Part shown: in pieces, positions 1 through 7,640 of the stretch | Numbering within the stretch: the stretch's first letter is position 1 | Layout of the letters: each line of letters starts with the position of its first letter | Assembly (NCBI RefSeq): GCF_018327685.1 | Contig: NZ_BNEL01000001.1 | Location: 1,984,001 to 2,048,000 of the forward strand | Direction of reading: 5' to 3' | Source of the DNA: Streptomyces sp. TS71-3 | GTDB lineage: Bacteria; Actinomycetota; Actinomycetes; Streptomycetales; Streptomycetaceae | Length of the DNA stretch: 64,000 nt | Position numbers and translations under genes: made by a program | Notes under the pieces: generated by a model | Seen by the model: only the letters and a program-made list of their open reading frames with translations | Databases searched by the model: none | Told to the model about the DNA's origin: nothing

Positions 1-43
1 GGTCGTACACCACGGGCCCCTGCGCTGCGGGGTACGAGGTCAC
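1..43 (-). CDS. AIM24-family protein, N-terminal fragment (cut by window edge)
   Basis: A GTG at 43 opens a frame reading MTSYPAAQGPVVYD that runs off the left edge. The purine-rich stretch GGAGGAGAAGCT lies directly upstream, and the GTG overlaps the TGA of the preceding AIM24 gene as GTGA, so the two are translationally coupled. Only 14 residues are visible, so the family name is inferred from position: Streptomyces often carry AIM24 genes in threes and the two genes upstream are both AIM24. It is too short to be called from sequence alone. Confidence 0.5.
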   Translation of the reverse strand, partial: MTSYPAAQGPVVYD

Positions 44-699
44 AGCTTCTCCTCCGAGGCCTGGACGTACACGGTGCCGCTGCCGGACAGCTCCAGCTGG
101 AACGCCTCCCCGGAGCCGCGGCCCACCATCTCCCGCCAGCCGATCGCCGCCGAGAGCCTGTTGCGCACCTCGCCGCGGTGGGCGACGTACGCCTGCGGGT
201 CGACGTGCACCGGGTGGTCCGGGGCGATCGGCAGCTCGATCACGCCGCCGTGCGCCAGCACCGCCAGGGAGCCGTGGCCCGACAGCGTCGTGGTGAAGAG
301 CCCCTGGCCGGTGACCTGCCCGCGCACCATGCCCATCACCCCGCCCTGGGAGCCCATGAACATCGTGCCCTGCCTGAGGCTCCCGTCGAAGGCGAGCAGC
401 CGGTCCGCCTCCACGTACAGGGTGTCGCCGGCGAGGTCTATCACCCTGACGTGGTGGCCGCCGTGGCCGAAGAGCACGGTGCCGCTGCCGTCCACCGTCA
501 TCAGCGGCGTCGCCTCGTTCGCCACCCGGCGGCCGATCATCGACATCAGGCCGCCCTGCCCGCCCTGGACGCTGGGCGTGAACGACACCTCGCCCGTGTA
601 GGCGAGCATCGCGCCGCGCTGGCTGAAGAGCGTCTGGCCGGGGGTCACGGTCGCCTCGACCATCTTCGCGTTGAGCTCACGGAACGGCATCTCAGACAT
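40..699 (-). CDS. AIM24 family protein
   Basis: A 219-residue beta-rich protein without signal peptide or membrane segment. It has the glycine-rich pattern of the AIM24 (TIM-barrel-like beta-helix) family: 'QTLFSQRGAMLAYTGEVSFTP' near residue 25, 'GQGLFTTTLSGHGSLAVLAHG' near 130, and a C-terminal 'GSGEAFQLELSGSGTVYVQ'. It is about 40 percent similar by eye to the next gene upstream, so they are paralogues. It overlaps the upstream gene by 8 bp and its stop overlaps the next start, consistent with one operon read leftward. Bacterial AIM24 proteins have no settled biochemical role; the yeast namesake is a mitochondrial inner-membrane organiser. I assign no reaction. Confidence 0.85.
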   Translation of the reverse strand: MSEMPFRELNAKMVEATVTPGQTLFSQRGAMLAYTGEVSFTPSVQGGQGGLMSMIGRRVANEATPLMTVDGSGTVLFGHGGHHVRVIDLAGDTLYVEADRLLAFDGSLRQGTMFMGSQGGVMGMVRGQVTGQGLFTTTLSGHGSLAVLAHGGVIELPIAPDHPVHVDPQAYVAHRGEVRNRLSAAIGWREMVGRGSGEAFQLELSGSGTVYVQASEEKL

Positions 700-1330
700 C
701 CCCCGCGACGGTGCTGCGCTCGCTGGGCTGGACGTAGACCAGGCCCTCGCCCTCGAACCGGATCTGGAACGCCTCGCCGCCGCCCTCGCCCAGGAAGGTG
801 CGGAACGTCACACCCGACTGGAAGGTCTGGCGGATGTCGCCCTGGTGCGCGACGTAGGCGCCCGGGTCGACCGTGAGCGGGTACTGCCCGCTCACCCGCA
901 GCGCCACCGCGGGCCCGTCCGACATGATCGCCGCCTGGCCGTGGCCCTCCACCGTGGTGGTGAACAGGCCGTTGCCCTGGGAGGCGCCGCGCAGCCCGGT
1001 GAACGTGGTGCCGGTCCGCAGGCTCGCCTCGGTGACCAGCAGGTTGCCCGCCTCGACGTGCAGCTTCTCGCCGGTGAGCCGGACCAGGTTGATCTCGGTC
1101 GCCCGGTCGGCGAACCAGCACGTGCCGTGCCCCTTCACCTCCATCACGGACATCTGCTCGCCGGTCAGCCGGCGGGTCACCATGCCGCGCAGGCCCTCAC
1201 CGCCGCCGCTCAGCTTCTTGAAGGTCATCCGTCCGTCGTAGGCGACCATCGAGCCGCTCTTCGCCTTGACGGCGTCCCCGTCCATGTCGATGGCCAGCAC
1301 TCTGCTGCCCTGGAGTCGAAACACAGCCAC
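692..1330 (-). CDS. AIM24 family protein (paralogue)
   Basis: A 212-residue protein starting MAVFRLQGSRVLAIDMDG at GTG 1330. The frame is open to 1450, but the upstream part (Arg/His-rich) does not look like protein, and family members begin close to 'FRLQGSRVL'. No convincing ribosome site precedes GTG 1330 or GTG 1324, so the start is uncertain by a few codons. It has the same repeats as its neighbour: 'KSGSMVAYDGRMTFKK', 'GNGLFTTTVEGHGQAAIMSDG', 'GEAFQIRFEGEGLVYVQPSE'. First gene of a leftward AIM24 operon. No catalytic motif is apparent; function unknown. Confidence 0.82.
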   Translation of the reverse strand: MAVFRLQGSRVLAIDMDGDAVKAKSGSMVAYDGRMTFKKLSGGGEGLRGMVTRRLTGEQMSVMEVKGHGTCWFADRATEINLVRLTGEKLHVEAGNLLVTEASLRTGTTFTGLRGASQGNGLFTTTVEGHGQAAIMSDGPAVALRVSGQYPLTVDPGAYVAHQGDIRQTFQSGVTFRTFLGEGGGEAFQIRFEGEGLVYVQPSERSTVAGDV

Positions 1331-1597
1331 GCGCAGACCGTATCGGCCGCGGACATCCCGGCACAGGGCGGACGCAAGGATCAGGACCGCTGCCCCATGC
1401 GCCGGCCGATGCGGGGCACGATGCGGTGTGAGGCCCCCTGGGCGCCGCACCCGGCGGTGGCTGCGTCAGAATGGACCTGCTTGTGCCCGTATTCACAAGT
1501 ACGAGAGGGCACGCCAAGCACGCCGGTCCCGGCCCCGGGACCCGGCACCCCGGCCCCGGCCTTCCGGGGACGGCCGCACTCCCACCGAAGGTGACCC

Positions 1598-1942
1598 GTG
1601 GACCTCAAGACCGCCTCCGCACTCCGCCGCCTCCGACTGGTCTCCGCCCCCGAGGCCGTCTCCTTCCTGCTGCTGCTCATCTGCTCGGTGCTCAAGCGCA
1701 CCACCGACTTCAACGCCGTCCCGGTGATGGGCTCCATCCACGGCGTGCTGTTCATCCTGTACGTGCTCTTCTGGCTGGACGCGTGGAAGCGGGCCAAGTG
1801 GTCGAAGGGCACCGGCATCCTCTACTTCGTCCTCGCGGTGCTGCCCACCGGCGGCTTCTTCGCGGAGCGCCGGCTGCGGCGCGAGTCCAGGGACGCGGCC
1901 ATCGCCGCCAGCGCGCGCCGTGAGGGGGTCGTCAACGCATGA
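1598..1942 (+). CDS. DUF3817 integral membrane protein
   Basis: A 114-residue membrane protein starting at GTG 1598, with GAAGGTGAC just upstream as ribosome site. Three hydrophobic segments are visible: residues about 17-33 ([14 protein letters not shown]), 45-61 ([16 protein letters not shown]) and 72-88 ([17 protein letters not shown]). The closing '[14 protein letters not shown]' motif and histidine in 'SIHG' are typical of DUF3817 (YdzA-like) proteins. The C-terminus is basic. It overlaps the next gene by four bases (ATGA), so the two are co-translated. Function unknown. A second member of the same family lies at 7124-7462. Confidence 0.85.
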   Translation: MDLKTASALRRLRLVSAPEAVSFLLLLICSVLKRTTDFNAVPVMGSIHGVLFILYVLFWLDAWKRAKWSKGTGILYFVLAVLPTGGFFAERRLRRESRDAAIAASARREGVVNA

Positions 1943-2232
1943 TCGTGGCCTTCTCCGTGACGCCGCTGGGTGTCGGCGAGGACGTCGGGGAGTACGTGGC
2001 GGACGCCGTCCGCGTGGTCCGGGAGTCCGGGCTGCCCAATCGCACCGATGCGATGTTCACGTCGGTCGAGGGGGAGTGGGACGAGGTGATGGACGTCGTC
2101 CGGCGCGCGGTCGCCGTCGTCGAGGAGCGCGCGCCACGGGTCTCCCTCGTCCTCAAGGCGGACATCCGGCCCGGGGTGACGGACGCACTCACGTCAAAGG
2201 TCGACACGGTGGAACGCCACCTGTCCCAGTAG
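1939..2232 (+). CDS. MTH1187-type thiamine-binding protein
   Basis: A 97-residue soluble protein, '[19 protein letters not shown]' at the N-terminus and '[13 protein letters not shown]' near residue 70, which fits the MTH1187/YkoF-like thiamine-binding family (small ferredoxin-like folds). These proteins bind thiamine or HMP-like ligands and are usually cytoplasmic; a catalytic role is not established. It starts at ATG 1939 inside the stop of the DUF3817 gene (ATGA). No thiamine biosynthesis genes or TPP riboswitch are visible nearby, so the ligand is a family inference only. Confidence 0.82.
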   Translation: MIVAFSVTPLGVGEDVGEYVADAVRVVRESGLPNRTDAMFTSVEGEWDEVMDVVRRAVAVVEERAPRVSLVLKADIRPGVTDALTSKVDTVERHLSQ

Positions 2233-2325
2233 CCGCCACCCCACTCACCCCCCACCGCCGGGCACCGGGCACCCCGCCCGGCCCCTCCGGCCCGACGCCC
2301 GCCCGGCGGCCCTCGCCGTGCTTTT

Positions 2326-2460
2326 CGCGCAGTTCCCCGCGCCCCTTCTCAGGGCCCTGCCCCTCTGGGCCGCTGGCCGTCCGCGGCTCTCGTCGTTGCT
2401 TGTCGCGCAGTCCCCCGCGCCCCTAAAAGACGGGGCTACGCCCCGATCAGGGCCGCGGGG
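2326..2460. repeat. Left-facing copies of the GC-rich intergenic repeat
   Basis: Two copies in reverse orientation (core CGCGCAGTTCCCCGCGCCCC near 2327, and a variant with five C near 2405) precede the rightward tandem array. The second continues into the hairpin-like 'ACGGGGCTACGCCCCG' and 'ATCAGGG', the inner module seen in other copies of this family. With the array that follows they fill the gap 2233-3288, which contains no credible gene. Confidence 0.8.
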
Positions 2461-2504
2461 ACCAGCACAAGCAACCACAAACCCGAGCCACCGAAACGGA
2501 CCCA

Positions 2505-3120
2505 GGGGCGCGGGGAACTGCGCGAACACCCCGACGGTGGGATAGCCGAAAAGCGAGGCGAGCCCGCCATGGCCCGAGGGGCGCGGGGAACTGCGCGAAC
2601 ACCCCCGCGGTGGGAAAGCCGGAGTACGAGGCGAGCCGGCCATGGCCCGAGGGGCGCGGGGAACTGCGCGAACACCCCCGCGGTGGGAAAGCCGGAGTAC
2701 GAGGCGAGCCGGCCATGGCCCGAGGGGCGCGGGGAACTGCGCGAACACCCCCGCGGTGGGAAAGCCGGAGTACGAGGCGAGCCCGCCATGGCCCGAGGGG
2801 CGCGGGGAACTGCGCGAACACCCCCGCGGTGGGAAAGCCGGAGTACGAGGCGAGCCGGCTACGGCCCAGGGGCGCGGGGAACTGCGCGAACACCCCGACG
2901 GTGGGATAGCCGAAAAGCGAGGCGTGCCCGCCACGGATCCAGGGGCGCGGGGAACTGCGCGAACACCCCCGCGGTGGGAAAGCCGGCGAACGAGGCGAGC
3001 CCGCCACGAACCAGGGGGCGCGGGGAACTGCGCACAACACACCGACCGCGGGGAAGCCGGGGAGCGAGGCCAGCCCATCACCCCCCAAGGGGCGCGGGGA
3101 ACTGCGCAAGAAGCCCCGGC
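2505..3120. repeat. 73-bp tandem repeat array, nine copies
   Basis: The core GGGGCGCGGGGAACTGCGCG recurs at 2505, 2578, 2651, 2724, 2797, 2869, 2942, 3015 and 3089, spacings 73,73,73,73,72,73,73,74. Copies 2-5 are nearly identical across the whole unit, including 'CGGTGGGAAAGCCGG' and 'GAGGCGAGCC'; outer copies are diverged. Because 73 is not a multiple of three, open frames appear by chance in all frames. These should not be called genes. Confidence 0.93.
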
Positions 3121-3288
3121 CGTAGGGCGAACCGGACGTCGGGGGTCACCACGGGCTGCGGCTGGATTGCGGATGCACCCGCTCGCCGTCACAAACCCCT
3201 CGCTCGGCCCCTCCCGGTTCGACACCACCCCCCATCTCCCTTTCTGTGAGTACAGCGGCTCTTTCGACACCACACAATGGAGGGCGCT

Positions 3289-5112
3289 GTGCGGCCGGAG
3301 GGCTACGACTACGACACCCACAGCACGCTCGCAGGACCCCTCACCGAGCCGGACGAGGACCCCTACCGGGTCCGGTACCGCTCCCTGCTGGCCCAGGAGC
3401 CCCACCGCATCCGCGCCGTAGCCCTGATGGCGCTGGCGCCCCTGCTGACGGGGGTCCTCCTGGTCTATCTCGTCTGGCCCTCACACTGGACCGAACGGGA
3501 GGGCGCAGACCGCTGGCTGACCGGTCTCGACACGACGATGCTGGTCATCATCGGCCTCATCGAGCTGTTCATGCTCGTCAACGTGCTGTCCATCGCCCAC
3601 GCCACCCTGGTCGCCCGCGACCCGATACCGGTCGTCCCCGAGCCCGGCACGCGGGTGGCGTTCCTGACCACGTTCGTACCGGGCAAGGAACCCCTCTCCA
3701 TGGTCGCCGCCACCCTGGAGGGCGCCATGCGCGTGCGGCACACCGGACCGATCGACGTGTGGCTGCTCGACGAGGGCGACAGCGACGAGGCCAGGGAGCT
3801 CTGCGCGGCCCTCGGCGCCCGGCACTTCTCCCGCAAGGGGGTGCCGGAGTGGAACCAGCCCAGCGGCCCCCACAAGACGCGCACCAAGCACGGCAACTAC
3901 AACGCCTGGCTCGCCCTGCACGGCGGCGACTACGACTTCTTCGCCTCCGTCGACACCGACCACGTGCCACTGCCCAACTTCCTGGAGCGGATGATGGGCT
4001 ACTTCCGCGACCCGGACGTGGCCTTCGTCGTCGGCCCCCAGGTCTACGGCAACTACGACTCCGCCGTCACCAAGGCCGCGGAGTCGCAGCAGTTCCTCTT
4101 CCACGCCCTGATCCAGCGCGCCGGGAACCGCTACCGCGCGCCCATGTTCGTCGGCACCAACAACGTCGTCCGCATCCCGGCCCTGCTCCAGATCGGCGGC
4201 CTGTACGACTCGATCACCGAGGACATGGCCACGGGATTCGAGCTGCACCGCCGCAGGAACCCGTACACCGGCCAGTACTGGCGCTCCGTCTACACGCCCG
4301 ACGTGCTGGCGATAGGGGAGGGCCCGGTCACCTGGACGGACTTCTTCACCCAGCAGATGCGCTGGTCGCGGGGTACGTACGAGACGCTGTTCAAGCAGTA
4401 CTGGAAGGCGCCGCTCACCATGCCCGCCGGCCGGTGCTTCTCGTACACGCTGATGCTCGTCTACTACCCGATGACCGCGGTCAACTGGCTGCTGGGCATC
4501 CTGAGCTGCGTGCTGTTCATGTGGTTCGGGGCGTCCGGGACGCAGGTCGCGGCCTCGGTGTGGCTGATGCTCTACAGCGACGCGGCGGCGCTGCAGATCG
4601 GCCTGTACCTGTGGAACCGGCGGCACAACGTCTCCCCGCACGAGCCGGAGGGCTCTGGCGGCCTCGCGGGCATGGTGATGTCCGCGCTGTCGGCGCCCAT
4701 CTACGCCAGGTCGCTGTGGAGCGCGGTGCTGCGCAGGCCGAGCCGGTTCGTGGTCACCCCCAAGGGCGGCACGGGCGGCGCCGACCGGCTGATGACCTTC
4801 CGCATCCACCTGGGCTGGGGGATGGTGCTCGTCTCCTCCCTCGCCGCCTCCGTGGTGCTGCACCACACGCACGCGGCCATGCGCACCTGGGCCTGCCTGG
4901 CCCTGGCCGTCTGCGTCGCACCGCCCGGGGTCTGGCTGTACACCTGCCTCGCGCCCCGCATCCGCGCGGCCCGTCGCCCGGCCCCGGCCTCGACCCCGGC
5001 CTCGGCCCCGGTGCCGGTGGCCGAGCCGGAGCATGCCAGGCCGCTGGCCACCAGTTCCCGCGTCACGGCCGCGCCGGAGACGGTCGGTGGCGGGGCGCCC
5101 GGTGGGAGCTGA
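3289..5112 (+). CDS. Cellulose-synthase-like family 2 glycosyltransferase
   Basis: A 607-residue processive inverting glycosyltransferase of the inner membrane. It has two N-terminal membrane segments (about residues 43-63 and 82-103), a cytosolic GT-A domain, then at least four C-terminal segments. The catalytic signature is complete: 'LLDEGDSD', then 'SVDTDH' near 222 (DxD for the metal and nucleotide sugar), 'TEDMA' near 309 (TED base) and 'QQMRWSRG' near 354 (QxxRW), as in BcsA and CslA. GTG 3289 is chosen because GGAGGG lies 4-5 bases upstream; ATG 3277 in the same frame has no ribosome site. A GH6 hydrolase gene faces it, suggesting a beta-glucan polymer, but the sugar cannot be read from sequence. 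Confidence 0.88.
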   Translation: MRPEGYDYDTHSTLAGPLTEPDEDPYRVRYRSLLAQEPHRIRAVALMALAPLLTGVLLVYLVWPSHWTEREGADRWLTGLDTTMLVIIGLIELFMLVNVLSIAHATLVARDPIPVVPEPGTRVAFLTTFVPGKEPLSMVAATLEGAMRVRHTGPIDVWLLDEGDSDEARELCAALGARHFSRKGVPEWNQPSGPHKTRTKHGNYNAWLALHGGDYDFFASVDTDHVPLPNFLERMMGYFRDPDVAFVVGPQVYGNYDSAVTKAAESQQFLFHALIQRAGNRYRAPMFVGTNNVVRIPALLQIGGLYDSITEDMATGFELHRRRNPYTGQYWRSVYTPDVLAIGEGPVTWTDFFTQQMRWSRGTYETLFKQYWKAPLTMPAGRCFSYTLMLVYYPMTAVNWLLGILSCVLFMWFGASGTQVAASVWLMLYSDAAALQIGLYLWNRRHNVSPHEPEGSGGLAGMVMSALSAPIYARSLWSAVLRRPSRFVVTPKGGTGGADRLMTFRIHLGWGMVLVSSLAASVVLHHTHAAMRTWACLALAVCVAPPGVWLYTCLAPRIRAARRPAPASTPASAPVPVAEPEHARPLATSSRVTAAPETVGGGAPGGS

Positions 5113-5123
5113 CGTCCGCGCGG

Positions 5124-6149
5124 TCAGCCCCGCGCCGCGCGGGCCAGCCCCACCGCGTACTGCGGCCACCAGGTGCCGGCCGCGGGGCCGCCCCGGCACT
5201 GGCCGTCCGACTCCCCGGGCCGCTTGATCCACAGGTAGGCGTCGACCAGCGGGTCGCCGGTGTGCAGGGTGGGCGGGGCGCCCAGCGCGCGGCCCGGCGG
5301 GTTGCACCAGGCGGTGCTGTGGTCGCCGGCCAGCGGGCCCCTGCCGTTGCGGCTGGTGTCGACCACGAAGTGCTTGGTGCCCGTCCCCGCCAGGGCCTCG
5401 GAGAGCCGGTGGCCGTAGGCCCTGGCGGCGCCGGTCGTCTGGAAGTTGGAGACGTTCAGCGAGAAGCCGTCCGCGTGGCCGATCCCGGCGCGGCCGAGCG
5501 GCTCCACGAGACGGCGCGGATCGGTGATCCAGGCCGGGTTGCCCGCGTCCAGGTACACGCGGGTGTGCGGCTGCTGCTTGAGCCGGTCGATCGCCTGGGA
5601 GAGCAGCTGGTACCGCTCGGCCTGGTACGGGGGAGGCGTGCAGCCGTCCACCGCGTGGGCGACCGCGTCCGGTTCGAGGACCACCCACGCGTGCGTGTCG
5701 CCGAGGGCCGCCGCGAACCGGTCGATCCACTGCCGGTAGGCCGCAGCGTCCACGGCCCCGCCCGCCGAGTGCTGGCCGCAGTCCCGGTGCGGGATGTTGT
5801 ACGCGACGAACAGCGCGGTCGTGCCGTGTCTGTCCGCGCCCTCCGTGGCCGCCCGCATCATCGCGCCGGGATCGTCCCCGGCCGGCCAGATGGCGGTGGG
5901 CTGCCGGGCGATGAGTTCGAGCAGCCGCGCGTCTGACGCCCGGCCGTGCCGCTGCCAGTCGTCGGCCTGCCAGGCGGCCGGGCTCGACGGGTCGACCCAG
6001 AAGGGCGCCACCGCGCCCTGCGCCGGTGCCGCGCCGCCCGCCGACGCCGTCGCCGCGCTCTGGGCCGTGCCTGAAGAGGAGCAGCCCGTCGCGGCCCCCA
6101 GCCCGCCGAGCAGCGTCAGGGCCGCGAAGGTACGGATCAGCCGGGACAT
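5124..6149 (-). CDS. Glycoside hydrolase family 6 protein, secreted, probable lipoprotein
   Basis: A 341-residue secreted beta-1,4-glucanase-type protein. The signal peptide ends in 'LGAATGC', a near-lipobox with Cys23, so it is probably lipid-anchored. GH6 signatures are intact: 'VAYNIPHRDCGQHSAGG' with Asp123, 'VVLEPDAVA' with Asp161 (the general acid position), 'YLDAGNPAWI', 'RNGRGPL', 'CNPPGRALG' and 'WIKRPGESDGQC' near the C-terminus. It has no carbohydrate-binding module. ATG 6149 is preceded by AAGGGAGCAGG; the longer open frame to 6329 is unlikely. It converges on the cellulose-synthase-like gene with 11 bp between stops, so it may trim the polymer that enzyme makes. Confidence 0.9.
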   Translation of the reverse strand: MSRLIRTFAALTLLGGLGAATGCSSSGTAQSAATASAGGAAPAQGAVAPFWVDPSSPAAWQADDWQRHGRASDARLLELIARQPTAIWPAGDDPGAMMRAATEGADRHGTTALFVAYNIPHRDCGQHSAGGAVDAAAYRQWIDRFAAALGDTHAWVVLEPDAVAHAVDGCTPPPYQAERYQLLSQAIDRLKQQPHTRVYLDAGNPAWITDPRRLVEPLGRAGIGHADGFSLNVSNFQTTGAARAYGHRLSEALAGTGTKHFVVDTSRNGRGPLAGDHSTAWCNPPGRALGAPPTLHTGDPLVDAYLWIKRPGESDGQCRGGPAAGTWWPQYAVGLARAARG

Positions 6150-6490
6150 CCTGCTCCCTTGGGGCGAGGTGACAGCAAGCCGGGCCCGGCCGCGTCGGCA
6201 CCCTGGCTGGCACTGTGATCCGGACCACATATCGGTGCGGCAATCCTGGCATAGATGAACTATTCGCCCCGGTTGCAACACCGCCGAGCTCCGGCCCGTG
6301 GAGCGGACGGGAGTCCGACGGACGGTCAAGGGCCCCTCGTACCACCCCGGGAGCGCCTGCTCCTATCATTGAGGAGCCTGCCCCTGCGCCGAGGGCTCGC
6401 CGCGCCTGCTCGCGGCGTCGCGACCGAGGGGTGAGACGAGATGCCCACTATCCGGAGACCGTCAAAACCCGGACCGGTAAGGTCGGCAGG

Positions 6491-7000
6491 GTGTCAAAGC
6501 CGCTCAGTCTCGCCTTCGACCCGATCGCCCGCGCGGATGAACTCTGGAAGCAGCGCTGGGGATCCGTGCCGTCGATGGCCGCCATCACGTCTATCATGCG
6601 CGCCCAGCAGATCCTGCTCGCCGAGGTCGACGCGGTCGTACGGCCGTACGGCCTGACCTTCGCCCGGTACGAGGCGCTGGTCCTGCTGACCTTCTCCAAG
6701 GCGGGTGAGCTGCCGATGTCCAAGATCGGCGAACGTCTCATGGTGCACCCCACGTCGGTGACCAACACGGTCGACCGCCTGGTGAGATCCGGCCTGGTCG
6801 ACAAGCGGCCCAACCCGAACGACGGCCGCGGCACCCTCGCCTCCATCACCGACAAGGGTCGCGAGGTGGTCGAGTCGGCCTCCCGGGACCTGATGGCCAT
6901 GGACTTCGGCCTGGGCGCGTACGACGCCGAGGGCTGCTCGGAGATCTTCGACCTGCTCCGGCCGCTGCGGGTGGCGGCGAACGACTTCGACGAGGCCTGA
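6491..7000 (+). CDS. MarR family transcriptional regulator
   Basis: A 169-residue cytoplasmic winged-helix regulator. The core runs 'PYGLTFARYEALVLLTF', 'LPMSKIGERLMVHPTSVTNTVDRLVRSGLVDKRPNPNDGRG' (recognition helix and wing, residues about 75-115) and 'ASITDKGREVVE', the standard MarR layout. The C-terminal part would form the dimer interface. GTG 6491 gives the start VSKPLSLAFDP; a weak ribosome site GGCAGG lies close upstream, and the open frame further up (6215) is not protein-like. It lies upstream of the second DUF3817 gene and icmA on the same strand, and could act on the palindrome in front of icmA, but that is a guess. Confidence 0.88.
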   Translation: MSKPLSLAFDPIARADELWKQRWGSVPSMAAITSIMRAQQILLAEVDAVVRPYGLTFARYEALVLLTFSKAGELPMSKIGERLMVHPTSVTNTVDRLVRSGLVDKRPNPNDGRGTLASITDKGREVVESASRDLMAMDFGLGAYDAEGCSEIFDLLRPLRVAANDFDEA

Positions 7001-7123
7001 CCCGGGCATGCCCGGCGGGCTCCGGAGCGCTCCTCGGGCCCGTCCCCACGGCTCGACCGGCCCGGTTGCGCGGCGGGTGGGGGCGCCCGGGGAGCGCGCA
7101 AAACGGGCGGTTACTCTCCTGTC

Positions 7124-7462
7124 ATGAGGAAAAGCGTGCTGACGCGCTACCGCGTCATGGCCTACGTCACCGGTGTGCTGCTGGTGCTGCTGACCCTCGG
7201 CTGCATCGCCAAGTACGGGCTCCAGATGAACGGCGCCGCGGGCTTCGTGACCGCCGTCGGCATCGCGCACGGCTGGCTGTACGTCGTGTACCTGATCTTC
7301 GCCTTCGACCTCGGCTCCAAGGCCCGGATGCCGCTGCCCAGGCTGCTCTGGGTGCTGCTCGCCGGGACCATCCCGACGGCCGCGTTCTTCGTCGAGCGCC
7401 GTGTGACCCGCGAGCTGGAGCCGAAGATCGCGGAGGACGCCTCGGAGCCGGTCAAGGCCTGA
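7124..7462 (+). CDS. DUF3817 integral membrane protein (second copy)
   Basis: A 112-residue membrane protein with three hydrophobic segments (about residues 12-28, 38-58 and 71-88) and the DUF3817 hallmarks 'AHGWLYVVYLIFAFDLG' and 'TIPTAAFFVERRVTRELE'. It is related to the protein at 1598-1942 but clearly diverged. It starts at ATG 7124, after TACTCTCCTGTC; no strong ribosome site is visible. Its stop is followed by two stem-loops, so it is probably not cotranscribed with icmA. Function unknown. Confidence 0.85.
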   Translation: MRKSVLTRYRVMAYVTGVLLVLLTLGCIAKYGLQMNGAAGFVTAVGIAHGWLYVVYLIFAFDLGSKARMPLPRLLWVLLAGTIPTAAFFVERRVTRELEPKIAEDASEPVKA

Positions 7463-7463
7463 G

Positions 7464-7551
7464 CCGTCCGCCCTGCCGGGGGTCGGCGGACGGTCGGCGG
7501 ACCCCCTGCGGGTGGCCGCCTTCAGGGGCCGGAATCACGCGTCCCTGAAGG
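7464..7551 (+). terminator. Paired stem-loops after the DUF3817 gene
   Basis: The first inverted repeat has 9-bp arms (CCGTCCGCC at 7464-7472 and GGCGGACGG at 7485-7493). The second has CCTTCAGGG at 7519-7527 pairing with CCCTGAAGG at 7543-7551. Neither has a T tract, which is common for Streptomyces terminators. Confidence 0.5.
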
Positions 7552-7609
7552 GCGCGACAGGGTGCGGCAGGGTTCAGCAGGCACAGGAGCGTCCCGTAGC
7601 CATCGACAG

Positions 7610-7629
7610 TTACTAGGACGTCCTAGTAA
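7610..7629. promoter_or_regulatory. Perfect 20-bp palindrome overlapping the icmA promoter
   Basis: TTACTAGGACGTCCTAGTAA is a perfect palindrome ending 11 bp before the icmA ATG. A possible -35 (TCGACA, 7603-7608) and -10 (TAAAAT, 7627-7632) with an 18-bp spacer would place it between and over the promoter elements, the normal position for a repressor operator. The regulator is not identified; TetR- or MarR-type dimers bind sites of this size. Confidence 0.75.
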
Positions 7630-7640
7630 AATTCCGTGGT

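Noticed and set aside
2505..3120. Tandem repeats as a CRISPR array
   Set aside because: The whole 73-bp unit is repeated with no unique spacers, and no cas genes are nearby.
2245..3405. Long minus-strand frame (386 aa) and several plus-strand frames across the repeat array, with recurring 'GVFAQFPAPLG' units
   Set aside because: The apparent repetitive protein is the 73-bp DNA repeat read in rotating frames. There is no ribosome site, and similar frames exist on both strands.
3481..6369. 962-aa minus-strand frame opposite the glycosyltransferase and GH6 genes
   Set aside because: Composition is Arg/Gly/Pro/Ala-rich shadow coding. The opposite strand carries complete catalytic motifs.
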